From contig NZ_PQVF01000005.1 in the NCBI RefSeq assembly GCF_002920915.1, positions 124,001-188,000 of the forward strand: a DNA stretch of 64,000 bases. The letters are read 5' to 3'. Of this stretch, positions 9,050 through 17,872 are shown piece after piece. The notes beneath the pieces were generated by a model. It made no database searches, was not told the origin of the DNA, and worked only from the letters and a program-made list of their open reading frames with translations. This stretch comes from Solitalea longa. Its GTDB lineage: Bacteria; Bacteroidota; Bacteroidia; Sphingobacteriales; Sphingobacteriaceae. Both the position numbers and the translations under genes were made by a program. Position 1 is the stretch's first letter. Every line of letters begins with the position of its first letter.

Positions 9050-10252
9050 TTAAGGAAGTGAAATTTTTCCCATCGTAACTTTAGGCGTTCCCTTTTCTTC
9101 ATTTCCAAACAATTCAGATTCTTCTCCAGCTACTAACTCATTGGCTAGTACAGCGAATAATACAGCTTCTTTTGCATCGGGAATAATGCCCAACTCCTCT
9201 GTGGTATGAAAAACACACTCAGGTAACTGGCTTTTAATATCTTCCATCATACACGGATTATGAATCCCCCCTCCACTTCCGTAAACATGAAGTTTAATAC
9301 CTTTTGAAAAACAACTTTTAATTGCCTCCACAATGCCATCGGCACTGAATCGAGTTAATGTCCTGATCAGGTCTTCCGGAGATATGTCTTTTTTACCAAC
9401 TTTTTTTAATACTTCATCAACATAATTGGAGTTAAAAAGCTCTGGTCCGGTTGATTTAGGAAACGCTTCTTTAAAAAACGAATGTTCTTTAAGTACACTC
9501 AGCAATGCTTCATTCATTTTTCCCGATCTGGCAATCTTTCCATCTTCATCATACGCCATTCCCGGATAAAATTTATGAATGTATGCGTCAATGAGTGTAT
9601 TTCCTGTTCCCACATCTGTAGAAAACACCTTTGTCGGATCCAAATCAGCTGGCAGGTAGGTAAAATTGGCAATACCACCTATATTTAGCATAATTCGATC
9701 TTCGCCCTTTTCAGAGAATATCAAATAATCACCATAAACTGCGAGCGGAGCCCCTTCGCCTCCGGCGGCAATATGCTTTTGCCTGAAATCGCTGATAGTA
9801 ATAATACCAGTATTCACCGCCAAATGATCCCCATCTCCAATTTGCAGGGTCGCATTTCCAAATTTCTCATTCCGATGCAGTCTTTTGGGTGCATGAAAGA
9901 CCGTTTGACCATGACTTGCAATTAGGTCAATCGATTGCGTTTCAAAACCCCATTTCTTTAAGCAATCATTTATTAATTTCGCATGGATGGTTGCTATAAA
10001 GGGGTTTAAAACGCATAATTGCTCAAATTTGACCTCTTCTTTAGCAAAGATTTTTCTTATTTCCAGTTTAAATTTTTCGTCAAATGGAATGGTTTCAAAT
10101 TGAATAATTTTCACCCCCGTTGAGGGGCCTGCCCCTTTAACTGAACAAAGTGCAATATCAAGTCCATCCATTGATGTACCTGACATAAGGCCAACTATTA
10201 AACGTTCACTTTTATTAGAAATAGCATTTAAACGAGCAATTTGTTGTTTCAT
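9050..10252 (-). CDS. anmK: Anhydro-N-acetylmuramic acid kinase
   Basis: A 400-residue cytosolic kinase that opens and phosphorylates 1,6-anhydro-MurNAc to MurNAc-6-phosphate in cell-wall recycling. The N-terminal phosphate-binding signature VGLMSGTSMDGLDIALCS (about residues 20-37) is diagnostic. Further family motifs are ASHGQTVFHAPKR, the NIGGIANFTYL region and DVGTGNTLIDAY with the downstream DGKIARSGK and PKSTGPELF. Length is slightly above the usual 360-390. It faces away from nagB, with a 233-nt shared upstream region, fitting joint use of amino sugars. Part of a variable loop (KGAGPSTGV) is encoded by an unusually GC-rich palindromic stretch; see findings. Confidence 0.95.
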   Translation of the reverse strand: MKQQIARLNAISNKSERLIVGLMSGTSMDGLDIALCSVKGAGPSTGVKIIQFETIPFDEKFKLEIRKIFAKEEVKFEQLCVLNPFIATIHAKLINDCLKKWGFETQSIDLIASHGQTVFHAPKRLHRNEKFGNATLQIGDGDHLAVNTGIITISDFRQKHIAAGGEGAPLAVYGDYLIFSEKGEDRIMLNIGGIANFTYLPADLDPTKVFSTDVGTGNTLIDAYIHKFYPGMAYDEDGKIARSGKMNEALLSVLKEHSFFKEAFPKSTGPELFNSNYVDEVLKKVGKKDISPEDLIRTLTRFSADGIVEAIKSCFSKGIKLHVYGSGGGIHNPCMMEDIKSQLPECVFHTTEELGIIPDAKEAVLFAVLANELVAGEESELFGNEEKGTPKVTMGKISLP

Positions 10253-10376
10253 GTAACTGTAAAATAGTTTTTAAAAGTAGTAAATTCAAGCATTTAATAT
10301 CGGCCTTGTAAAAGTTTGACCAATTATCCATTTCGTAATTCTCGTTTATTATTTATAAAAATTTTTTTTAACTACC

Positions 10377-10443
10377 ATTGACAAAAAAATAAAATTAAAA
10401 TTCTATTTTTGAGTCGAAGCAAAAAAGCAAATGATGGTTTGCT
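10377..10443 (+). promoter_or_regulatory. Promoter and leader inverted repeat of nagB
   Basis: TTGACA at 10378-10383 and TATTTTTG at 10404-10411 (TAnnTTTG) form a plausible promoter with a 20-nt gap between the elements. Just after the expected transcription start, AGCAAA (10426-10431) and TTTGCT (10438-10443) form an inverted repeat with a 6-nt spacer, which could be an operator or a small leader hairpin. Confidence 0.5.
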
Positions 10444-10485
10444 AAAAATATATTCTCAGGGTATTTTTTTAATGAAACTTTAAAT

Positions 10486-12417
10486 ATGGGCTACAGTTCA
10501 GAAAAACAAGGGAGAGCACGCTTTGAGCGAATTCCGACCAAAATTTACAGCAACTCTTCACTGGCATCAATTGCCGTTGCAAAAGAAATTTCAGAATTAA
10601 TTCGCGAGCGTCAGCAAGATGGAAAGCATGTAGTATTGGGATTGGCAACAGGCTCCACCCCTATTAAAGTTTACAAAGAATTAATTCGACTACACAAAGA
10701 AGAAGGACTGAGCTTTTCGAATGTTTATTCGTTCAACCTTGACGAGTACTATCCAATGCAGCCTGATTCGTTGCAGAGTTATGTCCGTTTCATGGAAGAA
10801 CAGTTGTTCAATCATATTGATATTCCTAAATCGAATTATTTCATCCCATCTGGAACTTTACCACAGGACGAGATAGCTGCTTTTTGCGTTGAATATGAGC
10901 AAAAAATTGAGAATCTGGGAGGTATCGATTTTCAACTGTTAGGAATTGGAGGTAACGGCCACATTGGTTTTAACGAACCTGGGTCATTGCAAAACTCAAG
11001 AACCCGTTTAATTACACTGGACCAAGTAACAAGAGCTGCAGCTGCAGGAGAATTCCAGGGAATTCAGAATGTTCCTCGCAAGGCTGTTACTGTTGGTGTT
11101 TCGACTATTATGAAAGCCAAACGGATAGTATTAATGGGTTGGGGCGAGGGTAAGTCTAAAATTGTCGCCACTGCCGTTGAAGGTCCTATAACTGATCAGG
11201 TTCCGGCTTCTTACTTGCAATTACATTCGAATACTACTTATGTAATTGACGAGAGTTGTTCGAGCGAATTAACCAAGATCAAAACACCTTGGGCAGTTGA
11301 TTCAGTAGTTTGGGATAACGCCATGACCAAAAAGGCAGTTTGTCACCTGGCATTAACTCTTGATAAATCGATCTTAAAGCTTACAAATAAAGATTATAAC
11401 GATAATGGTATGGGCGACCTGCTTTCTAAATATGGTCACGCTCACGATTTGAATATTGATGTGTTCAATCAGTTACAGCATACTATTACCGGTTGGCCTG
11501 GAGGAAAACCGAACGCGGATGATTCTACTCGTCCAGAGCGCGCACAGCCTTCTAAAAAGCGTGTTATTATCTTCTCTCCACACCCTGATGATGATATTAT
11601 TTCGATGGGTGGTACATTCCAGCGTTTACATGATCAGGGACATGATGTGCACGTAGGTTATCAAACTTCCGGAAACATTGCGGTTGCAGATGATGAAGCC
11701 ATTCGTTTTGCTGAGTTCGTGGTAAGTTTTAACTCGAAATTTGGGTTTGATAATGCGGACGCATCAAAAATTTATTCAGACATCATTTCTTTCGTAAAAA
11801 CAAAGAAAACCAGTCAGATAGATACCAGTGCTCTTCGCCAGATCAAAGGAATGATGCGCGTTGGAGAAGCGAAAGCAACCTGCCGCTTTGTGGGCATACC
11901 TGAACAAAATGCGCATTTTATGAACCTCCCGTTCTATGAAACCGGAGCTGTTCAAAAAAATCCGCCTACAGATAAAGATATTCAGATTACAATGGACCTG
12001 ATCAAGGAAATTAAACCTCATCAGATCTTTGCTGCCGGAGATTTGGCAGACCCGCATGGTACTCACAAAGTTTGTCTGGATGTAGTTTTCGAAGCTTTGA
12101 AACGACTGAAAGCAGACCCTGCAAATGCTGATTGGATTGGGGATTGTTGGTTATGGTTATATCGCGGAGCATGGGCTGAATGGGACATTCATGAAATTGA
12201 AATGGCAGTTCCAATGAGTCCTGAACAAATTTTAATTAAACGATTTGGAGTATGGAAACATCAATCGCAAAAAGACGGTGTGGTGTTTCAGGGTCAAGAT
12301 GCCCGTGAGTTCTGGCAACGTGCCGAAGAACGGAATAGTGGCACAGCCCAACTTTATAACCAGCTAGGCTTAGCTGATTACGCAGCCATGGAGGCCTTTG
12401 TAAGATGGCATTATTAA
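10486..12417 (+). CDS. nagB: Glucosamine-6-phosphate deaminase fused to a PIG-L/LmbE deacetylase domain
   Basis: A 643-residue fusion. Residues about 15-270 are glucosamine-6-phosphate deaminase, which converts GlcN-6-P to fructose-6-P and ammonia: LATGSTPIKVY near residue 59, NLDEYYPM near 85, and GIGGNGHIGFNEP near 152 with the catalytic Asp/His region. Residues about 355-640 are a PIG-L/LmbE deacetylase-like domain, with SPHPDDD near residue 363 (the classical zinc motif is HPDDE) and a later DPHGTH near 525. This long form is common in Bacteroidota and may join removal of the N-acetyl group with deamination, but that activity is inferred. The gene faces anmK and lies before a NagX-like acyltransferase. 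A terminator follows. Confidence 0.92.
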   Translation: MGYSSEKQGRARFERIPTKIYSNSSLASIAVAKEISELIRERQQDGKHVVLGLATGSTPIKVYKELIRLHKEEGLSFSNVYSFNLDEYYPMQPDSLQSYVRFMEEQLFNHIDIPKSNYFIPSGTLPQDEIAAFCVEYEQKIENLGGIDFQLLGIGGNGHIGFNEPGSLQNSRTRLITLDQVTRAAAAGEFQGIQNVPRKAVTVGVSTIMKAKRIVLMGWGEGKSKIVATAVEGPITDQVPASYLQLHSNTTYVIDESCSSELTKIKTPWAVDSVVWDNAMTKKAVCHLALTLDKSILKLTNKDYNDNGMGDLLSKYGHAHDLNIDVFNQLQHTITGWPGGKPNADDSTRPERAQPSKKRVIIFSPHPDDDIISMGGTFQRLHDQGHDVHVGYQTSGNIAVADDEAIRFAEFVVSFNSKFGFDNADASKIYSDIISFVKTKKTSQIDTSALRQIKGMMRVGEAKATCRFVGIPEQNAHFMNLPFYETGAVQKNPPTDKDIQITMDLIKEIKPHQIFAAGDLADPHGTHKVCLDVVFEALKRLKADPANADWIGDCWLWLYRGAWAEWDIHEIEMAVPMSPEQILIKRFGVWKHQSQKDGVVFQGQDAREFWQRAEERNSGTAQLYNQLGLADYAAMEAFVRWHY

Positions 12418-12441
12418 TAATTGGTAAATTGGTTTGTTAAC

Positions 12442-12473
12442 AAATGCCGGCAATGCCGGCATTTTTGTTTTTA
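12442..12473 (+). terminator. Intrinsic terminator after nagB
   Basis: AAATGCCG pairs with CGGCATTT around GCAATGC, followed by a T-rich tail at 12462-12471. Confidence 0.75.
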
Positions 12474-12537
12474 TCTTAAATTTTATTAAATAGCACTTCT
12501 AGCTTCAATAAAAAAAACGCAAACCATATAGCCAAAA

Positions 12538-13668
12538 ATGACAGCAAGCACAGTTGTCGCTAAACCGCGACTATTATCATTAGACTTTTTCAGGGGAATT
12601 ACCGTTGCGGCCATGATTTTGGTTAACAACCCCGGCAGCTGGTCACACATTTACCCACCTTTAGAACATGCTCATTGGAACGGCTGCACCCCAACCGACC
12701 TTATCTTTCCCTTTTTCTTATTTATTGTGGGTATCTCCATAGCCTTTGCTTTAACGAGCCAGAAAGAACTGGAAGATCAGAGTAAAGCCATAAAAAGCAT
12801 ATCTATTCGAGCGCTTAAGCTATTTGGACTGGGTTTGTTTTTGGCGCTTTATCCAAAATTCGACTTTTCAACAGTCCGCATTTTAGGAGTTTTACAACGC
12901 ATAGGAATCGTTTTCTTTATTTCTGCCTTTATTTTCTTAAAGGCAAAACCAAAAACCATTGCTATTACCGCAGGCAGCCTGTTGGTGATCTATTATATAT
13001 TAATGAATTTTGTTCCGGTTCCTGAAATTGGATATCCAAATATGGAACCCGAAACCAATTTAGCTGCCTGGATAGATCGTTTAATTTTAACAACCGACCA
13101 TACCTGGAAACAATCAAAAACCTGGGACCCTGAAGGTATCTTAAGTACCCTTCCATCAATTTCAACTGGATTATTTGGTGTGTTATGTGGAATTTGGATG
13201 AAAAAAGAAAACGATAATGGCAAAAAGATAGCCTGGCTGTTTGTTTTGGGTTTTGCAGGTGTTATAGCCGGCTTAATTTGGAACTTTGTTTTTCCGATCA
13301 ATAAATCGTTATGGACCAGCTCTTTTGTGCTTTATACTGCCGGACTTGGGTCAATGGTGTTTGGATGCTGCTATTGGTTGATTGATGTTTATGGTTATAA
13401 GCGGTTTACCAAACCATTTGTGGCCTTTGGTTTAAATGCCATAACGGCATTCTTCCTTTCGGCATTTTTTGTTAAAACATTGGCATTAATACAAGTAACA
13501 AATGCTGTGGGAGAGCAGGAAAACGTAGTGACCTATCTTTACAATCAGTTTGTAGTACCTTACTTTTCTCCAAACAATGCATCGTTAATTCATGCCTTGG
13601 TTTGGGTTTTGGTATTTACAGGCATAATGATGTTTATGCAGCGCAAAAAAATTATTATCAAGGTTTAA
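12538..13668 (+). CDS. NagX-like membrane acyltransferase (HGSNAT/DUF5009 family)
   Basis: A 376-residue integral membrane protein with about ten hydrophobic segments. The N-terminal pattern RLLSLDFFRG and the following NNPGSWSHIYPPLEHAHWNG with CTPTDLIFPFFLF are the signature of the heparan-alpha-glucosaminide N-acetyltransferase/NagX family, including the histidine pair in EHAHWNG near the membrane entry. Family members transfer acetyl groups across the membrane to glucosamine-containing sugars. NagX is the name used in N-acetylglucosamine use regulons of Xanthomonas; I do not assign the symbol because the activity here is untested. Its position after nagB and near anmK supports an amino-sugar role. 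A terminator on each side suggests its own transcription unit. Confidence 0.85.
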   Translation: MTASTVVAKPRLLSLDFFRGITVAAMILVNNPGSWSHIYPPLEHAHWNGCTPTDLIFPFFLFIVGISIAFALTSQKELEDQSKAIKSISIRALKLFGLGLFLALYPKFDFSTVRILGVLQRIGIVFFISAFIFLKAKPKTIAITAGSLLVIYYILMNFVPVPEIGYPNMEPETNLAAWIDRLILTTDHTWKQSKTWDPEGILSTLPSISTGLFGVLCGIWMKKENDNGKKIAWLFVLGFAGVIAGLIWNFVFPINKSLWTSSFVLYTAGLGSMVFGCCYWLIDVYGYKRFTKPFVAFGLNAITAFFLSAFFVKTLALIQVTNAVGEQENVVTYLYNQFVVPYFSPNNASLIHALVWVLVFTGIMMFMQRKKIIIKV

Positions 13669-13691
13669 ACTCCTTATTTTAATAAACCTAT

Positions 13692-13730
13692 AAAAGCTGA
13701 TAATTAGACTATTATCAGCTTTTTTTTGTT
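13692..13730 (+). terminator. Intrinsic terminator after the NagX-like gene
   Basis: AAAAGCTGATAAT at 13692-13704 pairs with ATTATCAGCTTTT at 13711-13723 across a 6-nt loop and runs into eight T. Confidence 0.85.
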
Positions 13731-13777
13731 TTATTTATGCCGATTTATGACTATATTTTAATAGCATTTCATTGGTT

Positions 13778-14998
13778 ATGAATCGATTTACGCACGCTCT
13801 ACTACTGCTGATTCTTGGCTTCAACCTTGTTCATGCGCAGGTGATAGTTCAGGGATATACCTATAATCAGAAAGATAAAACGCCCATAGCCTACACAAGT
13901 ATTGAACTGTTTGATAAAAGCCGCGGAACGTTGACCAACGACAATGGTTATTTCGAACTTCATCTCGACAGCCTACCTGCTTTAATTAAAGTATCGTGTT
14001 TGGGTTACGAAACTAAAATGGTTCCTATTCCGGATACCACCTTTCTATCTATAGCCCTTCATCCAACAATAATCCCTTTGAGAGAGGTGCAGGTTAAATA
14101 CCAAGATGACATAGCCAAACTGGTGGAGCAAACCAGAAATAAGGCTATCAAATCGAGGAGAAATCAATTGACCGGACGCGCCTTTTACCGCCAGTTCAAC
14201 AATAATGATTCGGTTTGTACCGAAGTGCTGGAGTCATTTTATGATATCTGCAGTAATAATAATGGCATAAAAAGCTGGGATTTAACGCAAGCTCGCTACG
14301 GAATAAAAGATGTTGACACGGGCAACCGCGTGTATATCTATAATCAATCGGTAATAACCCGTTTTTTAAAGGTTTATGCTGATGCCACACCCGGCTTGGA
14401 CATATCACAAGCAATTGTAAATCAACCTCGTAAACAACGGGTCTATTATGAAATGGCCAATCAGTATGAAGATCCCAGTTCTGGTCAGCAGATAGTTGAA
14501 CTTTTATTCCGAAGTGCCAAAAACAAACATGACAGTACATACGGTCATATCTATATTGATGAAAAAACATTCGATATTTTAAAAGTTCAGGGAACATATG
14601 TCGATAAAGACAATCGATTAATTACACCCAGCGGCTGGGAGCGACAAAATGTGGAAACGATAGAAAAAACAAAGTTGGACTATGAAATACGATTTAAAAA
14701 GCTGGCAGAAGATGTGGTTACCGTGGACTATATTAAAACTAAGGTTTCATTGTTCACTATCTATAAAAAAAGGAAGATCACCCTTACCTCCGACAGCTTT
14801 TTCTATGTGTATGAATACGATCCAGAATTGAGCGTGAATGACATGAGCCCCGAGGTAAATGATTATGAAAATGTAAAGAATTTGCCTTACGACCCGGTAT
14901 TTTGGTTCAACAACCCGATTATTAAACGCAATCCTATTCAGCAGCGTTTAATAACCGAGTTTGAGCGAGAAAATATTATTGGAAACCTTCTTAATTAA
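13778..14998 (+). CDS. Exported protein with N-terminal carboxypeptidase-regulatory-like domain
   Basis: A 406-residue protein of unknown function. I chose the ATG at 13778 over a TTG two codons upstream because it begins a good signal peptide (MNRFTHALLLLILGFNLVHA, cleaved near AQ). Residues about 20-105 form a CarboxypepD_reg-like beta-sandwich (QGYTYNQKDKTPIAYTSIEL ending in a GYETKMV strand). The rest is a mixed alpha/beta domain with no catalytic motif I recognise; such proteins are common in Bacteroidota and are thought to be periplasmic or outer-membrane associated. The stop codon overlaps that of the convergent glycoside-hydrolase gene inside the palindrome TTAATTAA. Confidence 0.75.
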   Translation: MNRFTHALLLLILGFNLVHAQVIVQGYTYNQKDKTPIAYTSIELFDKSRGTLTNDNGYFELHLDSLPALIKVSCLGYETKMVPIPDTTFLSIALHPTIIPLREVQVKYQDDIAKLVEQTRNKAIKSRRNQLTGRAFYRQFNNNDSVCTEVLESFYDICSNNNGIKSWDLTQARYGIKDVDTGNRVYIYNQSVITRFLKVYADATPGLDISQAIVNQPRKQRVYYEMANQYEDPSSGQQIVELLFRSAKNKHDSTYGHIYIDEKTFDILKVQGTYVDKDNRLITPSGWERQNVETIEKTKLDYEIRFKKLAEDVVTVDYIKTKVSLFTIYKKRKITLTSDSFFYVYEYDPELSVNDMSPEVNDYENVKNLPYDPVFWFNNPIIKRNPIQQRLITEFERENIIGNLLN

Positions 14999-16520
14999 CA
15001 GGAATCGAAATTAAGCATTGGTCAATGCTTTCGTTTTGCATACGATCCAGGCTTGTTACGACATAGGTGTACACTTGCTTGGTTTTTGCCTCTGTATCCA
15101 CAAATGAAGTTTCGTTATACACTACTGCAATGATCTTCCGTGGATCGTTAATATCAAATATCTCTCCCTCCGCCAGTCGATATATTACGTAAGCACGGGC
15201 AGCATCTCCGTCTGAAGCTAATTCAGGCTGGGTCCAACTAAGCTTAACCACACCCGGATTAGTTTGCTCTGCCGTAATATGTCCTGGAGCATTTGGAGGA
15301 ATACTATCAATCCACGGCATTGTTGGTGGCAATGACTTATATCGATAATAATTATTCTTAAGTGTATCTGTAAAACCCATAATATTACGGGTTAGAGATT
15401 TGGAGCTGAAATAAACCTGACCTGAAACTTCTGAATAAGCACGAGTGAACTTAATCTGATCGGACATATGTTTTGGATTGCGCCACGACGGATCAGTTCC
15501 TATACGATAAGCTCCCATTCCAATATAAATATGGCGTCCGAATGAATTATTGGCCCACCAATCGGTTAAGGTCTCAAAATCGGCTTTAGGATGACCAATA
15601 TTGAAATAAACCTGAGGCAACATATAATCAACCCAGCCTTCTTCCAGCCATTTACGTGTGTCGGCATACTGATTATAGTAAGAAGCACCTCCGCGTGTTT
15701 CCGATCCATCCGGATCCTGGTAACTGTTTTTCCAAATACCAAAAGGACTGATGCCGAATTTCACCTTTGGCTTTGCCGCAACAATGCTGTCGTGCACCAT
15801 TTTCACTAAAATATCGACATTGTTTCTGCGCCAGTCTTCAATGGTCGTAAAACCATTCGGATATTTTTTAAAAGTGGCCCAATCGGCTATATATTGTCCC
15901 GGCTCTGGATAAGGATAGAAATAATCATCAAAATGCACACCGTCAACATCATAGTTTCGTACTACATCCATAATCACCGAAACAATGTACTCTCTAACCT
16001 CAGGTAATCCTGGATTAAAAAGCATTTGTCCCCCGTAATTAAAGAACCATTCCGGCTTCTTTTTGGTAATGTGGTTAGGGGCAGCGGCACCTTTGGCTCC
16101 TCTATGGGTGGCCCGATAAGGATTAAACCATGCATGAAACTCCATTCCACGCTTATGACACTCTTCTATCATAAACTGCATAGGATCATACTCAGGATAA
16201 GGAGAACGGCCCTGCTGACCTGTTAACCAATATGACCAAGGCTCCCGGCTTTTAGCATAAAATGCATCAGCGTTGGGTCTCACCTGCCCGAAAACAGTAT
16301 TAATACCGGTGCGATAATGCTGGTCGAGGATATATTTAAACTCATCTTTTTGCTCATTGGAGCTAAGGTAAGGAGTGCTTGGCCAATCAATATTGGCAAC
16401 CGTTGCAATCCAAACTCCTCTCAACTCTCTTTTTGGAGGATAATTTTGCTGAGCACTGGCAGGATATATATATAAAAGGGTAACTATAAACGCTAAATAC
16501 AAACTTAATCTCTTCTTCAT
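14991..16520 (-). CDS. Secreted glycosyl hydrolase family 10-like protein (GHL10/DUF187)
   Basis: A 509-residue exported protein with signal peptide MKKRLSLYLAFIVTLLYIYPASA. Residues about 28-345 match the GHL10 TIM-barrel family: KRELRGVWIATVANIDWPS at the start, NTVFGQVRPNADAFY, EFHAWFNPYRATH, and DVDGVHFDDYFYPYP with paired aspartates at the end of a strand. Residues about 415-509 look like a fibronectin type III domain (APGHITAEQTN...). Family members act on wall or other polysaccharides; the substrate here is unknown. A 22-base perfect inverted repeat lies just upstream of the start and may be its operator. The 3' end overlaps the convergent neighbour by 8 nt. Confidence 0.88.
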   Translation of the reverse strand: MKKRLSLYLAFIVTLLYIYPASAQQNYPPKRELRGVWIATVANIDWPSTPYLSSNEQKDEFKYILDQHYRTGINTVFGQVRPNADAFYAKSREPWSYWLTGQQGRSPYPEYDPMQFMIEECHKRGMEFHAWFNPYRATHRGAKGAAAPNHITKKKPEWFFNYGGQMLFNPGLPEVREYIVSVIMDVVRNYDVDGVHFDDYFYPYPEPGQYIADWATFKKYPNGFTTIEDWRRNNVDILVKMVHDSIVAAKPKVKFGISPFGIWKNSYQDPDGSETRGGASYYNQYADTRKWLEEGWVDYMLPQVYFNIGHPKADFETLTDWWANNSFGRHIYIGMGAYRIGTDPSWRNPKHMSDQIKFTRAYSEVSGQVYFSSKSLTRNIMGFTDTLKNNYYRYKSLPPTMPWIDSIPPNAPGHITAEQTNPGVVKLSWTQPELASDGDAARAYVIYRLAEGEIFDINDPRKIIAVVYNETSFVDTEAKTKQVYTYVVTSLDRMQNESIDQCLISIPVN

Positions 16521-16826
16521 AATATCTTTTACGATTTTGTTTTACCTAATGGTAAAACATTCATCTTCTCAATGCGTAGAAATAATTGCACATATTTCTG
16601 TAACATTGCTTACAAACCTCAGTATAAATGCCTATAATGCGCTGGCATTAAACTTGTATTTGTTACTCGAATTCAATTTAAGCCTAACTCTATTCTGCTT
16701 AAAATATTGTCAGGGCGCAAAAGTAGATAAAAACATTACGAGTTTTTAATCAAACCTGTTAATGTATTGTCATAAAGAGAAATAGTTAACATAATAAAGA
16801 AAGAGGAACCACAAAAGCAATTAACA
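16521..16826. other. 306-nt intergenic region with an inverted repeat
   Basis: It separates two divergent genes. Apart from the inverted repeat at 16538-16559 I see only AT-rich sequence without a recognisable TAnnTTTG promoter in either direction. A 70-codon frame inside it starts from weak codons and has no sign of being real. Confidence 0.6.
16538..16559. promoter_or_regulatory. Perfect inverted repeat, candidate operator of the GHL10 gene
   Basis: TGTTTTACC and GGTAAAACA, 9-bp arms with spacer TAAT, 17 nt upstream of the GHL10 start codon. It suits a dimeric repressor site, though a leader hairpin is also possible. Confidence 0.45.
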
Positions 16827-17750
16827 ATGGAAGACACCATGACCACAGACGAATCAAAATCTAAGAATTGGATTTACATTCTTGCAGGAATTATAGTTCT
16901 ATTATTAGGGGCAAATGCTTACCTATGGTTAAATAAGAACGAAAAAGAAGCAAAACTCATCACCATTACTGATGAGAAGCTTTCCCTTCAGTTAGAACTT
17001 GAAAAACTTAAAACAGAATTAAACTCTGTTAAATCTTCTAACCAAACTTTAACAGCCGATTTAGAAACAAAAGAAAAAGAACTTACTTCTAAAATTGAAG
17101 AACTTGAGGTAGCATTACGTAACGGAAAGTTATCAGCTGCTCAACTTTCAAAAACCAAAAAAGAAATTGCTACTTTAAAAGAAACCATCAATCAATATCT
17201 TGCTGAAATTGAAACATTAAAGCAGGAGAAAGAGCAGTTGACTGCCGAAAACACCACGCTAAAAACAAATGTTGAGGAGTCTAACAAGAAAAACGCTGAT
17301 TTATCGTCTCAAAATACTGAATTGAGCAATAAAGTTACCTTGGCTTCAATGCTTAAAGCTTCTTCGGTAACAGCTAAAACCTTTAAACGCAAAAACAGCG
17401 GTAAATTTATCGACAATGTTAAAGCTAAAAACATTGACAAATTGGTTGCTGAGTTTGCAGTAGCTCCAAACGAGCTTGCTCAAGAAGGTCCTTACATGGT
17501 ATTTATGCAAATTGTTGACCCAAGTGGTAAAACAATTTCATCAACTTCGGCTTCTGAGGCACCTAAAGATTTAGTAATAGGCGGAGAAAAAGTTGAGTAT
17601 ACCACTTCAACAACAATGGTATACGCTAAAAACAACCCTAACTATGCAATTGAATGGTTAAACAGCGAAGGATGGGCTGCAGGAACTTATACAGTAAATT
17701 TATTTACCGAAGGTTCTAAATTAGGTACATCAACCTTTATGCTAAAATAA
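16827..17750 (+). CDS. Inner-membrane-anchored coiled-coil protein, unknown function
   Basis: A 307-residue protein. A single transmembrane segment at about residues 15-34 (IYILAGIIVLLLGANAYLWL) follows a short charged cytosolic N-terminus. Residues about 45-180 form a long coiled coil rich in Glu/Lys/Leu heptads, and residues about 185-307 form a globular beta-rich domain (AEFAVAPNELAQEGPYMVFMQIVDPSGKTI...). The topology suggests a periplasmic stalk and head. The start could also be the Met at residue 5. I recognise no named family; similar proteins occur in related Sphingobacteria as far as I recall. A strong terminator follows, so it is monocistronic. Confidence 0.7.
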   Translation: MEDTMTTDESKSKNWIYILAGIIVLLLGANAYLWLNKNEKEAKLITITDEKLSLQLELEKLKTELNSVKSSNQTLTADLETKEKELTSKIEELEVALRNGKLSAAQLSKTKKEIATLKETINQYLAEIETLKQEKEQLTAENTTLKTNVEESNKKNADLSSQNTELSNKVTLASMLKASSVTAKTFKRKNSGKFIDNVKAKNIDKLVAEFAVAPNELAQEGPYMVFMQIVDPSGKTISSTSASEAPKDLVIGGEKVEYTTSTTMVYAKNNPNYAIEWLNSEGWAAGTYTVNLFTEGSKLGTSTFMLK

Positions 17751-17773
17751 TTTATTCCGATACATACTGACGC

Positions 17774-17812
17774 AGAACGGCTCGATTTAATATCGAGCCG
17801 TTCTAGTTTTTA
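17774..17812 (+). terminator. Intrinsic terminator after the coiled-coil protein gene
   Basis: AGAACGGCTCGAT pairs with ATCGAGCCGTTCT (13-bp perfect stem, 5-nt loop), followed by AGTTTTT. Confidence 0.85.
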
Positions 17813-17872
17813 CAAAGTTTTATACTGTTTCTCTTTACTATCCTATCTTCGCTCTAAATAACCCTATAAATT

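Noticed and set aside
14196-14597. 133-codon minus-strand frame inside the CarboxypepD_reg gene
   Set aside because: The protein is Cys/His/Tyr-rich in the manner of shadow frames and is antisense to a supported gene.
16537-16749. 70-codon plus-strand frame in the intergenic region upstream of the coiled-coil gene
   Set aside because: Starts within the inverted repeat, has no family resemblance and no promoter or RBS.
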